A stretch of 16,551 bases of DNA from CAZYSK01 sp964649415 (GCA_964649415.1 CAZYSK010000110.1:1-16551), one strand, 5' to 3'. Shown: positions 1-8,457, numbered from the stretch's first letter. Notes: a model not told the origin generated them from the letters alone. Numbers and translations are program-made.

Positions 1-711
1 GTAGGTGCAGCCGCGCTTCATCGGCACCTGGTCCACGTACTTCTGGCGCACCTCCTCCTCGGTGATGCCCCACTTCTTGGCGTACTGCTTGTACAGCGAG
101 TTCACCCACAGCGGTGAGTCCAGCAGGTTGCCGGGACAGATGGAATTGGCACGCACGTTGTACTCGGCCAGTTCCAGCGCGATGCTCTGCGTCAGGCCGA
201 TGCCGCCGAACTTGGAGGCGGCGTAGGCCGAGTTCTTGTAGCTGCCCTTCTTGCCCGACTTGGAGTTGATCTGCAGGATGACACCGCTGCGCTGGGCTTT
301 CATCACCCGGGCCGCGTGCTTGGCGCATAGGAAGTAGCCGAACAGGTTGACGGTCATCACGGCCCGCCACTTCTCGGCTGGGAACGCGTCCACCGCCTCG
401 GCGATGAGGATGCCGGCGTTGGAGACCAGGATGTCCAGCCGCCCAAACTCGTCCACGGCCCGCTGCACCATGGCCTCGACCTGCTGCTCGGCGCTCACGT
501 CCACTTGGACGGCGACCGCGCGCCGGTCTGTCTCCGCCGCGATGCGGGCAGCGACGCGCTCGGCGCCCTCCACGTTCAGGTCAGCGACGATGACGTGGGC
601 CCCCTCGCGGGCCAGCCGGCGGCAGATAGCCTCGCCCAACCCTTGCGCGCCGCCGGTGACGATGGCGATTCGGTCTAGTAATCGGGTGCTTTCTATCCGC
701 GTGTTGCCCAT
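1..711 (-). CDS. SDR dehydrogenase, sorbitol-6-phosphate 2-dehydrogenase (SrlD/SorD)-like, 3' end cut by window
   Basis: The first 237 residues of a classical short-chain dehydrogenase are present; the 3' end runs off the window. Visible motifs are the NAD(P) glycine motif TGGAQGLG (residues 19-26), SNAG (97-100), catalytic Ser150, and Tyr163-x-x-x-Lys167 in SAYAASK. The stretches QINSKSGKKGS, SKFGGIGLTQS, CPGNLLDSP and the end YVDQVPMKRGC closely follow the E. coli SrlD pattern as I remember it (about 259 residues), so roughly 20 residues are missing. SrlD oxidises D-glucitol 6-phosphate to fructose 6-phosphate; here the true substrate may be another sugar or deoxy-sugar phosphate. The start ATG at 711 has AGAGG 7 bases upstream. 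It follows the SorE-like gene after a 208-base gap holding an inverted repeat. The SDR fold is certain, the SrlD-like subgroup likely, and the substrate unknown. Confidence 0.85.
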   Translation of the reverse strand, partial: MGNTRIESTRLLDRIAIVTGGAQGLGEAICRRLAREGAHVIVADLNVEGAERVAARIAAETDRRAVAVQVDVSAEQQVEAMVQRAVDEFGRLDILVSNAGILIAEAVDAFPAEKWRAVMTVNLFGYFLCAKHAARVMKAQRSGVILQINSKSGKKGSYKNSAYAASKFGGIGLTQSIALELAEYNVRANSICPGNLLDSPLWVNSLYKQYAKKWGITEEEVRQKYVDQVPMKRGCTY

Positions 712-727
712 AGTAACCTCTCAGCCA

Positions 728-847
728 AGGTGGGACGCACTTGGTTTTCGTTCGAGAATTCGACTTCCAGGACTTACAAACGCTTCAATGGCCATCAAAG
801 GCGGACGTCCGCGTCCGCGTTTTCGATCCAGGAAGTGCGTCCCACCT
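728..847. repeat. Inverted repeat with perfect 15-base arms in the gap between the SrlD-like and SorE-like genes
   Basis: The arms AGGTGGGACGCACTT (728-742) and AAGTGCGTCCCACCT (833-847) are exact reverse complements, separated by 90 bases. The interior contains a 12-base perfect palindrome GCGGACGTCCGC (801-812). The outer parts AGGTG and GCACTT of the arm recur in the arms of the repeat at 6138-6188, so this is probably one copy of a dispersed, non-coding MITE- or REP-like family rather than an operator. No ORF of interest lies inside. It could also act as a stem-loop in the transcript between the two genes. The rest of the gap (848-919) shows nothing recognisable. Confidence 0.7.
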
Positions 848-919
848 GAATAGTAACCAATCCGCATCGTGCCGTGCTTCTACGAACGCGGTGCCCGCAA
901 GTCAGAAGCCGGATTGTGC

Positions 920-2674
920 CTAAGCCAGCATCAGCCGCAGGAACTCCTCCTCGGCCTCGCGCGTCCACTCGCGCCCGTCCTTCAGCTTGGCGTACACGCT
1001 GGGCAGCGTGTCCTTCAGGTCAGGTACCGCCGTGAGAGGGAAGTCCTTGATCTGCGGGTAGATCACGATCTTGCCCGGATAGACGGCGTCCATCACCGCC
1101 TGCAGCCCATCGCGGGCCGCATCGAGCGAGCCCACCGCCGCCACCGACCGGTTGGGCGAAAGCTCGCCCGACTCCGCCTGGTGCAGCATCAGCCGCAGGT
1201 CGTCGATGGTCGAGGCCGAGTGCCCGATGATGCGCACGTCCCTCAGGTACACGGCGCTCAGGTCCAGGGCGGCGCTCGTGCCACGTGCCACGCCAGCGAA
1301 GATGTTCATCACGCCCCCAGGAGCCAGGTACGCGTTTGCCTCCGAGACAACGGCCGGCACCGGTGCCAGCACGATGATGTCGTCGAAGCCCAGCTCCTCG
1401 AAGGCGGCCATCCCCGACGCGTACGCATCCTTTTCGAGCGGGTTAAGGCACACGAGATGGACGCCCTTGGCCTGTGCCTCGGCGGCGAAAGTGGCGCGCA
1501 GGTCGTCCAGGCGCGGCGTGCTGACGTCGGTGCAAAGGATGGTGGCGGGGCCGTCGGCGATCTGGATGGCACGCTGGACGTGCATCCGTCCCATCGGCCC
1601 CCCCGCGCCGACGAACCAGGCCCGGCCGCCTGGCTTGAGTTCAGAGCGCACCGGCACGCGGTCGTAGGCGCGGGCGATGTCCGGCCCCGCCCCGCCGGCG
1701 TACAGCCACCCGTTGTAGTGCGTGCGCCCGATGTCCACCTGGACCTTGCGGTCCAGCGGCTCGCCGGCGACGAGGGCCACGATGCCGCCGTCGGCCAGGT
1801 AAGGGCTGACGGCCTCGATCAGGCCAGCGTCAGGCCGCAACAGGACGATGTCGTCCACGGACGCACGGTGAAACCAGGTTTTTTCCGGAAAACCTGGTTT
1901 CTGATCCGCCGCCCCAGACACACGATCTACGTCCGCGACCTCCACGCCCAGCGCTGCTGCCCGCTCCCTCAGCCATGCGGCAAAGGTGGGGGGCACGTCT
2001 GTCAACAGCAAGCGAGCCGGGTGCGCCCTCTCGTCGAAACCCGCGCCGATGGTATAGTGCGCGTCGCCGGAGGCCGCGCCGCCGACGATCCACGTCGTGC
2101 CGCCCGGCTTCAGCGTGGTGCGATAGGGCAACTGGTAGCTGGCGATGACGCAGGCCCACGGTTCGGTGAGGGCGCTCTCGGCGTAGCCGGTGCCGGGCTG
2201 GACGGGGATGAGATAGTTGCCGTCGTCGCCGTTGAGCACCCGCTGGTCAATCACGTTGTAGCGGGACAACCCGCCCTGGATCATGTAGCCGTACGCCAGG
2301 TTCACGCCGTCCACGTAGATGTCGGCCTGGATGATGAAGCGATCGCCCGGCTTGTACCGGTCGCGCAGGTTCTCGCCCACCCCCACGACGGTCATGGCCA
2401 CCTCGTGGCCCTGCACGACCGGGTCCTTCTGCATATCGCGGAAGATGCGCGGATGGTCCTCGCCCAGCCGGATGATCTTGATGTCAGAGAAGCAGAGACC
2501 GCAGGCATCGTGACGCACCAACAGCTCGTCGGGGCCATATCGTGGCATCGGAACGTCGATCGGACGCCCGTCGCGCCCCAGGTTCTCTATGCCCGCCCCG
2601 TACAGCGGCCAGACACGATTTCGCTCGGGCAGCGGCGCATCACCGCGCCGGAAATCAGCCAATGTGTCGGACAT
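920..2674 (-). CDS. Zinc-type alcohol dehydrogenase (MDR), L-sorbose-1-phosphate reductase-like, elongated
   Basis: A 584-residue medium-chain dehydrogenase, far longer than the usual 350-420. The N-terminal catalytic (GroES-like) domain has the expected catalytic zinc ligands: Cys61 in CGLCFSD, His90-Glu91 in QGHEV, and Glu171 in LTEPWAC. The four-cysteine structural zinc loop is absent. The layout CxxCxSDIKxI, GHE, YKPGDRF and EPxxCVI recalls L-sorbose-1-phosphate reductase (SorE) and its relatives. There are two Rossmann-like starts: LKPGGTTWIVGGAASGD (188-204) and LKPGGRAWFVGAGGPMG (346-362), so the cofactor domain looks duplicated or split. Residues 259-268 (KPGFPEKTWF) are encoded by a 30-base palindrome, apparently an in-frame repeat insertion. 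The start ATG lies 3 bases after the hydrolase stop, with GGAGGTG (2681-2687) inside that gene, which implies translational coupling. With the downstream SrlD-like SDR it mirrors the sorE/sorD pairing; substrate unknown. Confidence 0.75.
   Translation of the reverse strand: MSDTLADFRRGDAPLPERNRVWPLYGAGIENLGRDGRPIDVPMPRYGPDELLVRHDACGLCFSDIKIIRLGEDHPRIFRDMQKDPVVQGHEVAMTVVGVGENLRDRYKPGDRFIIQADIYVDGVNLAYGYMIQGGLSRYNVIDQRVLNGDDGNYLIPVQPGTGYAESALTEPWACVIASYQLPYRTTLKPGGTTWIVGGAASGDAHYTIGAGFDERAHPARLLLTDVPPTFAAWLRERAAALGVEVADVDRVSGAADQKPGFPEKTWFHRASVDDIVLLRPDAGLIEAVSPYLADGGIVALVAGEPLDRKVQVDIGRTHYNGWLYAGGAGPDIARAYDRVPVRSELKPGGRAWFVGAGGPMGRMHVQRAIQIADGPATILCTDVSTPRLDDLRATFAAEAQAKGVHLVCLNPLEKDAYASGMAAFEELGFDDIIVLAPVPAVVSEANAYLAPGGVMNIFAGVARGTSAALDLSAVYLRDVRIIGHSASTIDDLRLMLHQAESGELSPNRSVAAVGSLDAARDGLQAVMDAVYPGKIVIYPQIKDFPLTAVPDLKDTLPSVYAKLKDGREWTREAEEEFLRLMLA
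1871..1900. repeat. 30-base palindromic repeat inserted in frame in the alcohol dehydrogenase gene
   Basis: Arms AAACCAGGTTTT (1871-1882) and AAAACCTGGTTT (1889-1900) are exact 12-base reverse complements around the loop TTCCGG. On the minus strand it encodes KPGFPEKTWF (residues 259-268) and keeps the reading frame. It falls in a variable linker between a Rossmann-like segment and the segment VDDIVLL. A related half-copy, GAAAACCGGGTTTC, is at 4711-4724, right after the PHP gene. It is probably a dispersed palindromic element tolerated inside proteins, in the manner of Rickettsia palindromic elements. Confidence 0.75.
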
Positions 2675-2677
2675 TCA

Positions 2678-3499
2678 CTACACCTCCATCAAGAATGCGG
2701 TGACCGCCTCCAGGTATTTCCCGTACTGCTCACGCCGGATGTTGTGCCCCGCGCCGCTGATGTGCACCACCCGGCCACTGCGCCACAGGCCGGCGGCCTC
2801 CTGGGCCACCTCGGGGGTGACGATAGCACCCATGCCGGGGTCTGCCGTGATCAAGAGGATGGGACAGGCGATCTTGCGAACGACGTCCTGCCAGCGCGTG
2901 AGGTGCTCGCCAACCGCCTGGAGCGCCCTCAGGTTCAACTGGAGCTTGGAATCCGCCCAGGGAGCGCACTCCACCTCTGCCCAGGCAGGGTTCTGGGCGT
3001 GACAGAAGGCGATGAGTTCCTCACGCGTCTGAGCCTTCCGCTCAAGCACATCAGCCCGCCACGCCTCGACTCTGGCAGCCCGCTCCTCGGGGGACCCGCC
3101 GAGATGACCCGCCATCCAGGGTGGGTCCTCGAGGATCGCGCAGCGCACCAGGTCCGGGTAGTGCGCCGCCGTGGCGGCCACCGTCGCGGCGCCCATCGAA
3201 TGCCCGAGGAGCGCCGGCGCGGGCTCCTCCAGGCCGAGCGCCCGGACCAGGTCCGCCAGGTCGGCGGCATGGTCCTCTGAGGAATAGCCCGCATCAGGCG
3301 CGTCCGAGAAACCATGCCCCCGCGCGTCGGGCATGATGACGTCATAGTCCGCCTCCAAGTCCCGAGCGACGCGCGTCCAACATAACCCGATATCCGTGAT
3401 TCCGTGCGAGAGCACCACGGGGGGTTTGTCTCCCCCCGTGCGCCAGTAGTGTATCTTGATGCCATTGGCGCTCACGTGGCCCGAAAACCATTCTGCCAT
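2678..3499 (-). CDS. Alpha/beta hydrolase
   Basis: A 273-residue alpha/beta-hydrolase fold protein, of typical family length. The oxyanion-hole segment SHG (31-33) follows the first strand. Ser101 in the nucleophile elbow GHSMG, Asp220 in LITADPG and His252 in GAGHNIRR form a complete catalytic triad. DARGHGFSD (58-66) is the usual signature loop. There is no signal peptide, so it is cytoplasmic. AGGAGG stands shortly upstream of the ATG at 3499. It lies 42 bases after the GH172 gene and is coupled (3-base gap) to the SorE-like dehydrogenase. The substrate cannot be read from the sequence; within a sugar operon it could be a carboxylesterase or lactonase acting on acylated sugars or sugar lactones, but this is inference. 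Confidence 0.9.
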   Translation of the reverse strand: MAEWFSGHVSANGIKIHYWRTGGDKPPVVLSHGITDIGLCWTRVARDLEADYDVIMPDARGHGFSDAPDAGYSSEDHAADLADLVRALGLEEPAPALLGHSMGAATVAATAAHYPDLVRCAILEDPPWMAGHLGGSPEERAARVEAWRADVLERKAQTREELIAFCHAQNPAWAEVECAPWADSKLQLNLRALQAVGEHLTRWQDVVRKIACPILLITADPGMGAIVTPEVAQEAAGLWRSGRVVHISGAGHNIRREQYGKYLEAVTAFLMEV

Positions 3500-3541
3500 G
3501 GGTTTACCTCCTGTGTGTGTTCCCCGAACCTCGCGGGCAGG

Positions 3542-4627
3542 TCAGCGAGACCATCGCTCGTGAACCGGTGGCAACTCGGGGAATGCTGTGTGGGGCTCCG
3601 TCTGGTACCAGTAGCCGACCGAAGCGATGTCGTCGGTGAGTGGCTCGAACGTCCGGTTGGGCCGCCAGCCGAGAGCCTGGATCGTCACCTTCAGGTCCCG
3701 CTGGAAGCGGATGGGGTCCGGCACGTGCCAGCGATAGAGCCCGTGCCGGGGCACCTCGCCCGGCTCCTTGCGGTAGAGAGGATAACCCAAGAAGGGTGTG
3801 GAGTAGGTCTCCCCATCAAAGCACCACGCACCACCGAAGTAGTCCTCCGTGCCGGTGCCGCAGATGGTGGGATGGTCCGCGTCGCCGTCCACGTAGAACT
3901 TGACCTCGCCCTCCCCCCACCAGCCGTTGGAGAGCTGCGTCCAGGCCAGGAAGGTGCCCACGTAGTACCCCCGTCCCCGCACGCCCTCCAGGATGACGTG
4001 CTCCGGATACCCCCGCGTCGTCATGGAACGCCGCCACTGGGCGTGGAGGTAGGCGGCTGTGTCCGGGACGTCCGTCAGGCTGTAGGTGATCTGGTAGAAG
4101 AAGCCATCAATCGGCTCCCGATGCTGGCTCTCGATGGTCACCTGCGCCCGCTCGCGGAAGGGCATGGGCCAATAGCAGTTGAAGCCCCCTGAAGGGTTCA
4201 CCGCGACGGGCAACGAGTTCACGTTGTAGCGCAGCCCGTGCCCGTTGCAGAAGAAGTCGCCTAGTGGGACCTCGACCGATGCGGTCTCCTCCCCGTCCCA
4301 GTAGAAGCGCAGCACCGTGTCCCGGTACGCCTCAGGCTTGACCGTGATCCAGATGTGCTGGATGAGTCCCGGCCCCTCGACGTCCGCCAATGTCGTGGTG
4401 GTGCCGGGCTCCAGTGTAATGCAGGGCCGCACCTTCCAGCCGCGCCCCAACACGGAGGCGGGGCTATCCGCGTCGGGCACAGCCTTCGCCCCGGCGCCCT
4501 TTTCGCCCGTCGGATTCTCGGCCGAGATAGAGCGCGTCTCAGCGTCCGAAAGCAACGCTAGATTACCCAGTCCCAGTTGGTAAGTTGGTGAATTGGTAGA
4601 TTGGTAGGTTGGGTGTGACGCGTTCAT
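3542..4627 (-). CDS. DUF2961 / glycoside hydrolase family 172 protein
   Basis: A 361-residue protein carrying the hallmarks of DUF2961, now GH172: SISAENPTGEKG (33-44), LIQHIWIT (88-95), FYWDGE (108-113), FNCYWPMPF (149-157), and GTGTEDYFGGAW (257-268) with a probable catalytic Glu261. Characterised GH172 enzymes act on fructofuranose or arabinofuranose linkages. No signal peptide is seen, so it probably acts in the cytoplasm on imported oligosaccharides or glycosides. I chose the ATG at 4627 because GGAGGT (4634-4639) sits 6 bases upstream; a longer reading up to 4999 overlaps the PHP gene and its extra residues are low-complexity. Residues 5-18 (HPTYQSTNSPTYQL) are encoded by an octamer array. 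The family call is firm; the sugar specificity is open. Confidence 0.88.
   Translation of the reverse strand: MNASHPTYQSTNSPTYQLGLGNLALLSDAETRSISAENPTGEKGAGAKAVPDADSPASVLGRGWKVRPCITLEPGTTTTLADVEGPGLIQHIWITVKPEAYRDTVLRFYWDGEETASVEVPLGDFFCNGHGLRYNVNSLPVAVNPSGGFNCYWPMPFRERAQVTIESQHREPIDGFFYQITYSLTDVPDTAAYLHAQWRRSMTTRGYPEHVILEGVRGRGYYVGTFLAWTQLSNGWWGEGEVKFYVDGDADHPTICGTGTEDYFGGAWCFDGETYSTPFLGYPLYRKEPGEVPRHGLYRWHVPDPIRFQRDLKVTIQALGWRPNRTFEPLTDDIASVGYWYQTEPHTAFPELPPVHERWSR
4576..4615. repeat. Octamer tandem array inside the 5' end of the GH172 gene
   Basis: Five consecutive 8-base units read on the plus strand: GTTGGTAA, GTTGGTGA, ATTGGTAG, ATTGGTAG, GTTGGGTG (consensus RTTGGTRR). It covers codons 5-18 of the GH172 gene. 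Because 8 is not a multiple of 3, gain or loss of a unit would shift the reading frame just after the start codon. Confidence 0.75.
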
Positions 4628-4641
4628 CTTCTGACCTCCAG

Positions 4642-4697
4642 TTGACGTTTGACATCCTACGCTTGACGCAAGACGTTTGACGCAAGACGCCCAACGT
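4642..4697. repeat. Heptamer array just upstream of the GH172 gene
   Basis: Eight 7-base units in uninterrupted register: TTGACGT, TTGACAT, CCTACGC, TTGACGC, AAGACGT, TTGACGC, AAGACGC, CCAACGT. The 13-base stretch TTGACGCAAGACG is exactly repeated at 4663-4675 and 4677-4689. A small inverted repeat, CCAACG/CGTTGG (4691-4696 and 4703-4708), follows at its edge. The array fills most of the space between the PHP stop and the GH172 ribosome binding site. Confidence 0.75.
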
Positions 4698-4710
4698 CTT
4701 CCCGTTGGCA

Positions 4711-4724
4711 GAAAACCGGGTTTC
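4711..4724. repeat. Partial copy of the AAACC-GGTTT palindromic element
   Basis: GAAAACCGGGTTTC is an imperfect palindrome (12 of 14 positions symmetric) that touches the stop codon of the PHP gene. It matches the right half of the element at 1887-1901 except for two bases, so the two are likely members of one dispersed family. Confidence 0.5.
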
Positions 4725-6110
<1,386 letters not shown>

Positions 6111-6116
6111 CTTGGG

Positions 6117-6122
6117 CCTCCT
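6117..6122 (-). promoter_or_regulatory. Shine-Dalgarno sequence pointing to an ATT start codon
   Basis: AGGAGG on the minus strand, then six bases (CCCAAG), then ATT in frame with the PHP gene. The later TTG candidate has only the weak GGAAG upstream. This site therefore decides the start. Confidence 0.6.
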
Positions 6123-6137
6123 CGGACGTAACCGTTC

Positions 6138-6188
6138 AGGTGACCGGCACTTGAACGCAGTTTGGGTGATGATAAGTGCCGGTCACCT
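6138..6188. repeat. Inverted repeat with perfect 15-base arms at the end of rhaB
   Basis: AGGTGACCGGCACTT (6138-6152) and AAGTGCCGGTCACCT (6174-6188) are exact reverse complements with a 21-base loop. The right arm includes the rhaB stop codon. The arm shares 11 of 15 positions with that of the 728-847 repeat, differing only in the four central bases. No T-run follows on the transcribed strand, so it is not a classical terminator; it could stabilise upstream mRNA or be a REP-like element. Confidence 0.7.
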
Positions 6189-7670
6189 CACGTGTATAAC
6201 GCGCAGCAGGCGGTCATAGGCGTCATCCCATTCCGCCCTGCCGGTTGGCTCATAGGCGACCACGTCGCAGGAGTTGCGCACCACCTGGCGGATCTCACCC
6301 ACCGAGCCGATGTGACCCAGCGCCAGCGCCTGCATAAGCACGTTGCCGGCCGCCGTGGCCTCAACGGGGCCGGTCACCACCGGGCGGCCGGTGGCATTGG
6401 CAGCGAACTGATTCAGCAGCCGGTTCTGTGTTCCACCGCCGACGATGTGGACGGGCTCCAAGTGACGCCCCAGTATCGCCTCCAGCCCCTCGATTACCCA
6501 GCGGTACTTGAGCGCCAGGCTCTCCAACACACAACGGACGACCGCTCCTTTGCTCTGCGGGACCGGCTGACCGGTCCGTTGACAGAAGGCCCGGATGCGC
6601 GCCGGCATATCACCGGGTTTCCGGAACTCATGGTAGTCGGGGTCAAAGACCGACTGGAGAGGGGGCGCTTGGGCCGCCATCTGCGTCAGGTCATCGTACG
6701 AGAAGTCCTCACCCTGGCGCGCCCACGTGCGGCGACACTCCTGTACAATCCATAGTCCCGTCGTGTTCTTCAAGAAACGGAAGGTTCCACCAACCCCTCC
6801 CTCGTTGGTGACGTCGAAGGCCAGGCTGTGTTCGTTGATGATCGGCTCCGAGATCTCCGCACCCACCAGTGACCACGTGCCGGAGCTGATGTACACGAAG
6901 TCGCCTTCCTCGGCGGGGACTGCGGCGACCGCCAGAGCGGTGTCGTGGCAGCCGGGGGCGATGACGGAAAGGCCACTCCCCCCTACTTCCTCGGCTACCG
7001 ACGGCGACATCTCGCCCAGGACGGCCCCTGGCGGCACGATTTCGGGAAAGATATGGGAGGGGATGCCCATCTCCTCGATCAATGGCGTAGCCCAATCACC
7101 CGCTCGTGGATCATAACACTGGGTGGTGGTGGCGATGCTGAATTCGCACGCCTTGCGCCCGGTGAGCCAGTAGTTGAATAGATCGGGCATGGTCAGGAAG
7201 GTATCAGCGATGTCGAGGGCCGGCGAATCACTGATGGCCATCGAGAGCAGTTGATACAGGCTGTTGATGGCCATGAACTGGATACCGGTCCGCTCGAATA
7301 TCTCTTCGCGGGGCACACGGCGGAAGGCCTCCTGTACCATGCCATCGGTCCGGCTGTCGCGGTAGTGATAAGGATCGGAGATCAACACGCCGTGTCGATC
7401 GAGCAGGCCGAAGTCCACCCCCCACGTGTCAAGTCCGATGCCGACGAGGTTTGCCCCATGTTCCCGAATAGCCAGGCTCAGGCCACTCTTGATCTCCGTC
7501 CACAGGCGCAGCGCATCCCAGTGCAAGCCACTTGGCAGGCGCACCGGACCGTTAGGAAACCGGTGCACTTCGGCAAGCCGTAGGCGCTCGCCGTCGAACT
7601 GCCCGAGCATCGCGCGACCGCTCTCGGCGCCCAAATCCAGGGCCAGGAAGCTGAGCTGACGTGGTACCAT
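6183..7670 (-). CDS. rhaB: Rhamnulokinase
   Basis: A 495-residue FGGY-family kinase that phosphorylates L-rhamnulose at O1 with ATP in the cytoplasm, the second committed step of rhamnose use (E. coli RhaB is 489 residues). Motifs: phosphate-binding DLGAESGR (12-19), GLDTWGVDFGLLD (79-91), GCHDTALAVAAVP (240-252) with probable catalytic Asp243, SSGTWSL (262-268), and the C-terminal ATP motif GGGTQNRLLNQ (411-421) followed by TGPVEATAAGN. All follow the RhaB pattern rather than xylulokinase or glycerol kinase. Two ATGs are adjacent (7673 and 7670); GGAGGG (7677-7682) is better spaced for the second. It begins 25 bases after the class II aldolase gene, the partner enzyme, which supports the call. 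Confidence 0.95.
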   Translation of the reverse strand: MVPRQLSFLALDLGAESGRAMLGQFDGERLRLAEVHRFPNGPVRLPSGLHWDALRLWTEIKSGLSLAIREHGANLVGIGLDTWGVDFGLLDRHGVLISDPYHYRDSRTDGMVQEAFRRVPREEIFERTGIQFMAINSLYQLLSMAISDSPALDIADTFLTMPDLFNYWLTGRKACEFSIATTTQCYDPRAGDWATPLIEEMGIPSHIFPEIVPPGAVLGEMSPSVAEEVGGSGLSVIAPGCHDTALAVAAVPAEEGDFVYISSGTWSLVGAEISEPIINEHSLAFDVTNEGGVGGTFRFLKNTTGLWIVQECRRTWARQGEDFSYDDLTQMAAQAPPLQSVFDPDYHEFRKPGDMPARIRAFCQRTGQPVPQSKGAVVRCVLESLALKYRWVIEGLEAILGRHLEPVHIVGGGTQNRLLNQFAANATGRPVVTGPVEATAAGNVLMQALALGHIGSVGEIRQVVRNSCDVVAYEPTGRAEWDDAYDRLLRVIHVR

Positions 7671-7695
7671 CATCCGCCCTCCATGAGAAAGCCAG

Positions 7696-8457
7696 CTATT
7701 GATGTCCTCGTTCTTTCCGGCGGTACAGTTCATCCGGCCGGGTATGGATACGCGCGGCGGCTGTCGTGCTGAGGAAGTGCGGGCCACCCAGCACGTATGT
7801 TCCCAGCAGCACGCGGGCCACCTTGACGTACATCGCTGTGATGTCTTCCACCTGCCGCGCTGTTTGCCCCAGGGCGATGAAACCGTGATTCTGCATCAGG
7901 ATGACTTTGGGGACCTCGTGAACGTCGCGAACATGTCGGTCGATCAAATCGCGGAACTTGCGGGCCAAGGGCAGGCCGGGATCGGTGTATGGGATGTAGA
8001 CCGGGGCCCACCCGCAGTAAGCGATCTCATCGGGAAAGAGCCGCCCAGAGACCGCCTCCTCAACTTTCTCAGAGCAAAGGACAGCGTTGACTGCGGTGGG
8101 GTGCGTGTGCCCGACGAAGTTCACCCCCTCCAATTGCAGGGCGATAGCGTGTAGCACTGTCTCCACCGAAGGGCGGGCCACCGAGGTCACGTCTACTCTG
8201 GCTGCTTCCAACCCGGCTGCGACCTCATTGTCGCCCAAGTCACCACCCTCCAGCAGATCCAGCACGCGATCGAATTGGACTCGCACGAAGTCACTCGTCA
8301 CCGCAGTACGCAGCTCAGTGCCGCTGGCCTTAACCCAGAAAGTATCTGCATCGGCGCGGGCTGACGTGTTGCCCTCGCCCAGAATCGCGTAATCCAGGGC
8401 CGGATCGCCCAGGTTGTTCGACATAGCGACGAGTTGTGTCAAAGCATCACGTAACAT
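7696..8457 (-). CDS. Class II aldolase/adducin family protein, candidate rhamnulose-1-phosphate aldolase
   Basis: 253 residues with the class II aldolase features: GEGNTSAR (28-35) for phosphate binding, KASGTEL (43-49), catalytic-type Glu99 in RPSVETVLH, and zinc ligands His117 and His119 in GHTHPT plus His191 in QNHGF. Given its place directly before rhaB and after rhaA, it probably cleaves L-rhamnulose 1-phosphate to dihydroxyacetone phosphate and L-lactaldehyde. It is not a close copy of E. coli RhaD (274 residues). It looks more like the aldolase half of the bifunctional aldolase/dehydrogenase type, but stands alone here. GGAG lies about 10 bases upstream of the ATG at 8457. The family is certain and the substrate is inferred from context. 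Confidence 0.85.
   Translation of the reverse strand: MLRDALTQLVAMSNNLGDPALDYAILGEGNTSARADADTFWVKASGTELRTAVTSDFVRVQFDRVLDLLEGGDLGDNEVAAGLEAARVDVTSVARPSVETVLHAIALQLEGVNFVGHTHPTAVNAVLCSEKVEEAVSGRLFPDEIAYCGWAPVYIPYTDPGLPLARKFRDLIDRHVRDVHEVPKVILMQNHGFIALGQTARQVEDITAMYVKVARVLLGTYVLGGPHFLSTTAAARIHTRPDELYRRKERGHQ

Noticed and set aside
801..812. 12-base palindrome GCGGACGTCCGC as a regulator binding site
   Set aside because: It lies inside a larger repeat element, with no promoter seen and no regulator gene nearby; an operator role is not supported.
869..3280. 803-codon open reading on the plus strand
   Set aside because: It lies antisense to the alcohol dehydrogenase and the hydrolase, whose domains and motifs are clear. 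It is rich in Arg, His, Gly and Val with no recognisable motif, as expected of a shadow frame in GC-rich DNA.
7671..7787. Longer rhaB start at 7787
   Set aside because: It would overlap the aldolase gene. GGAGGG lies in front of the ATG pair at 7673/7670, and the family length fits the shorter form.
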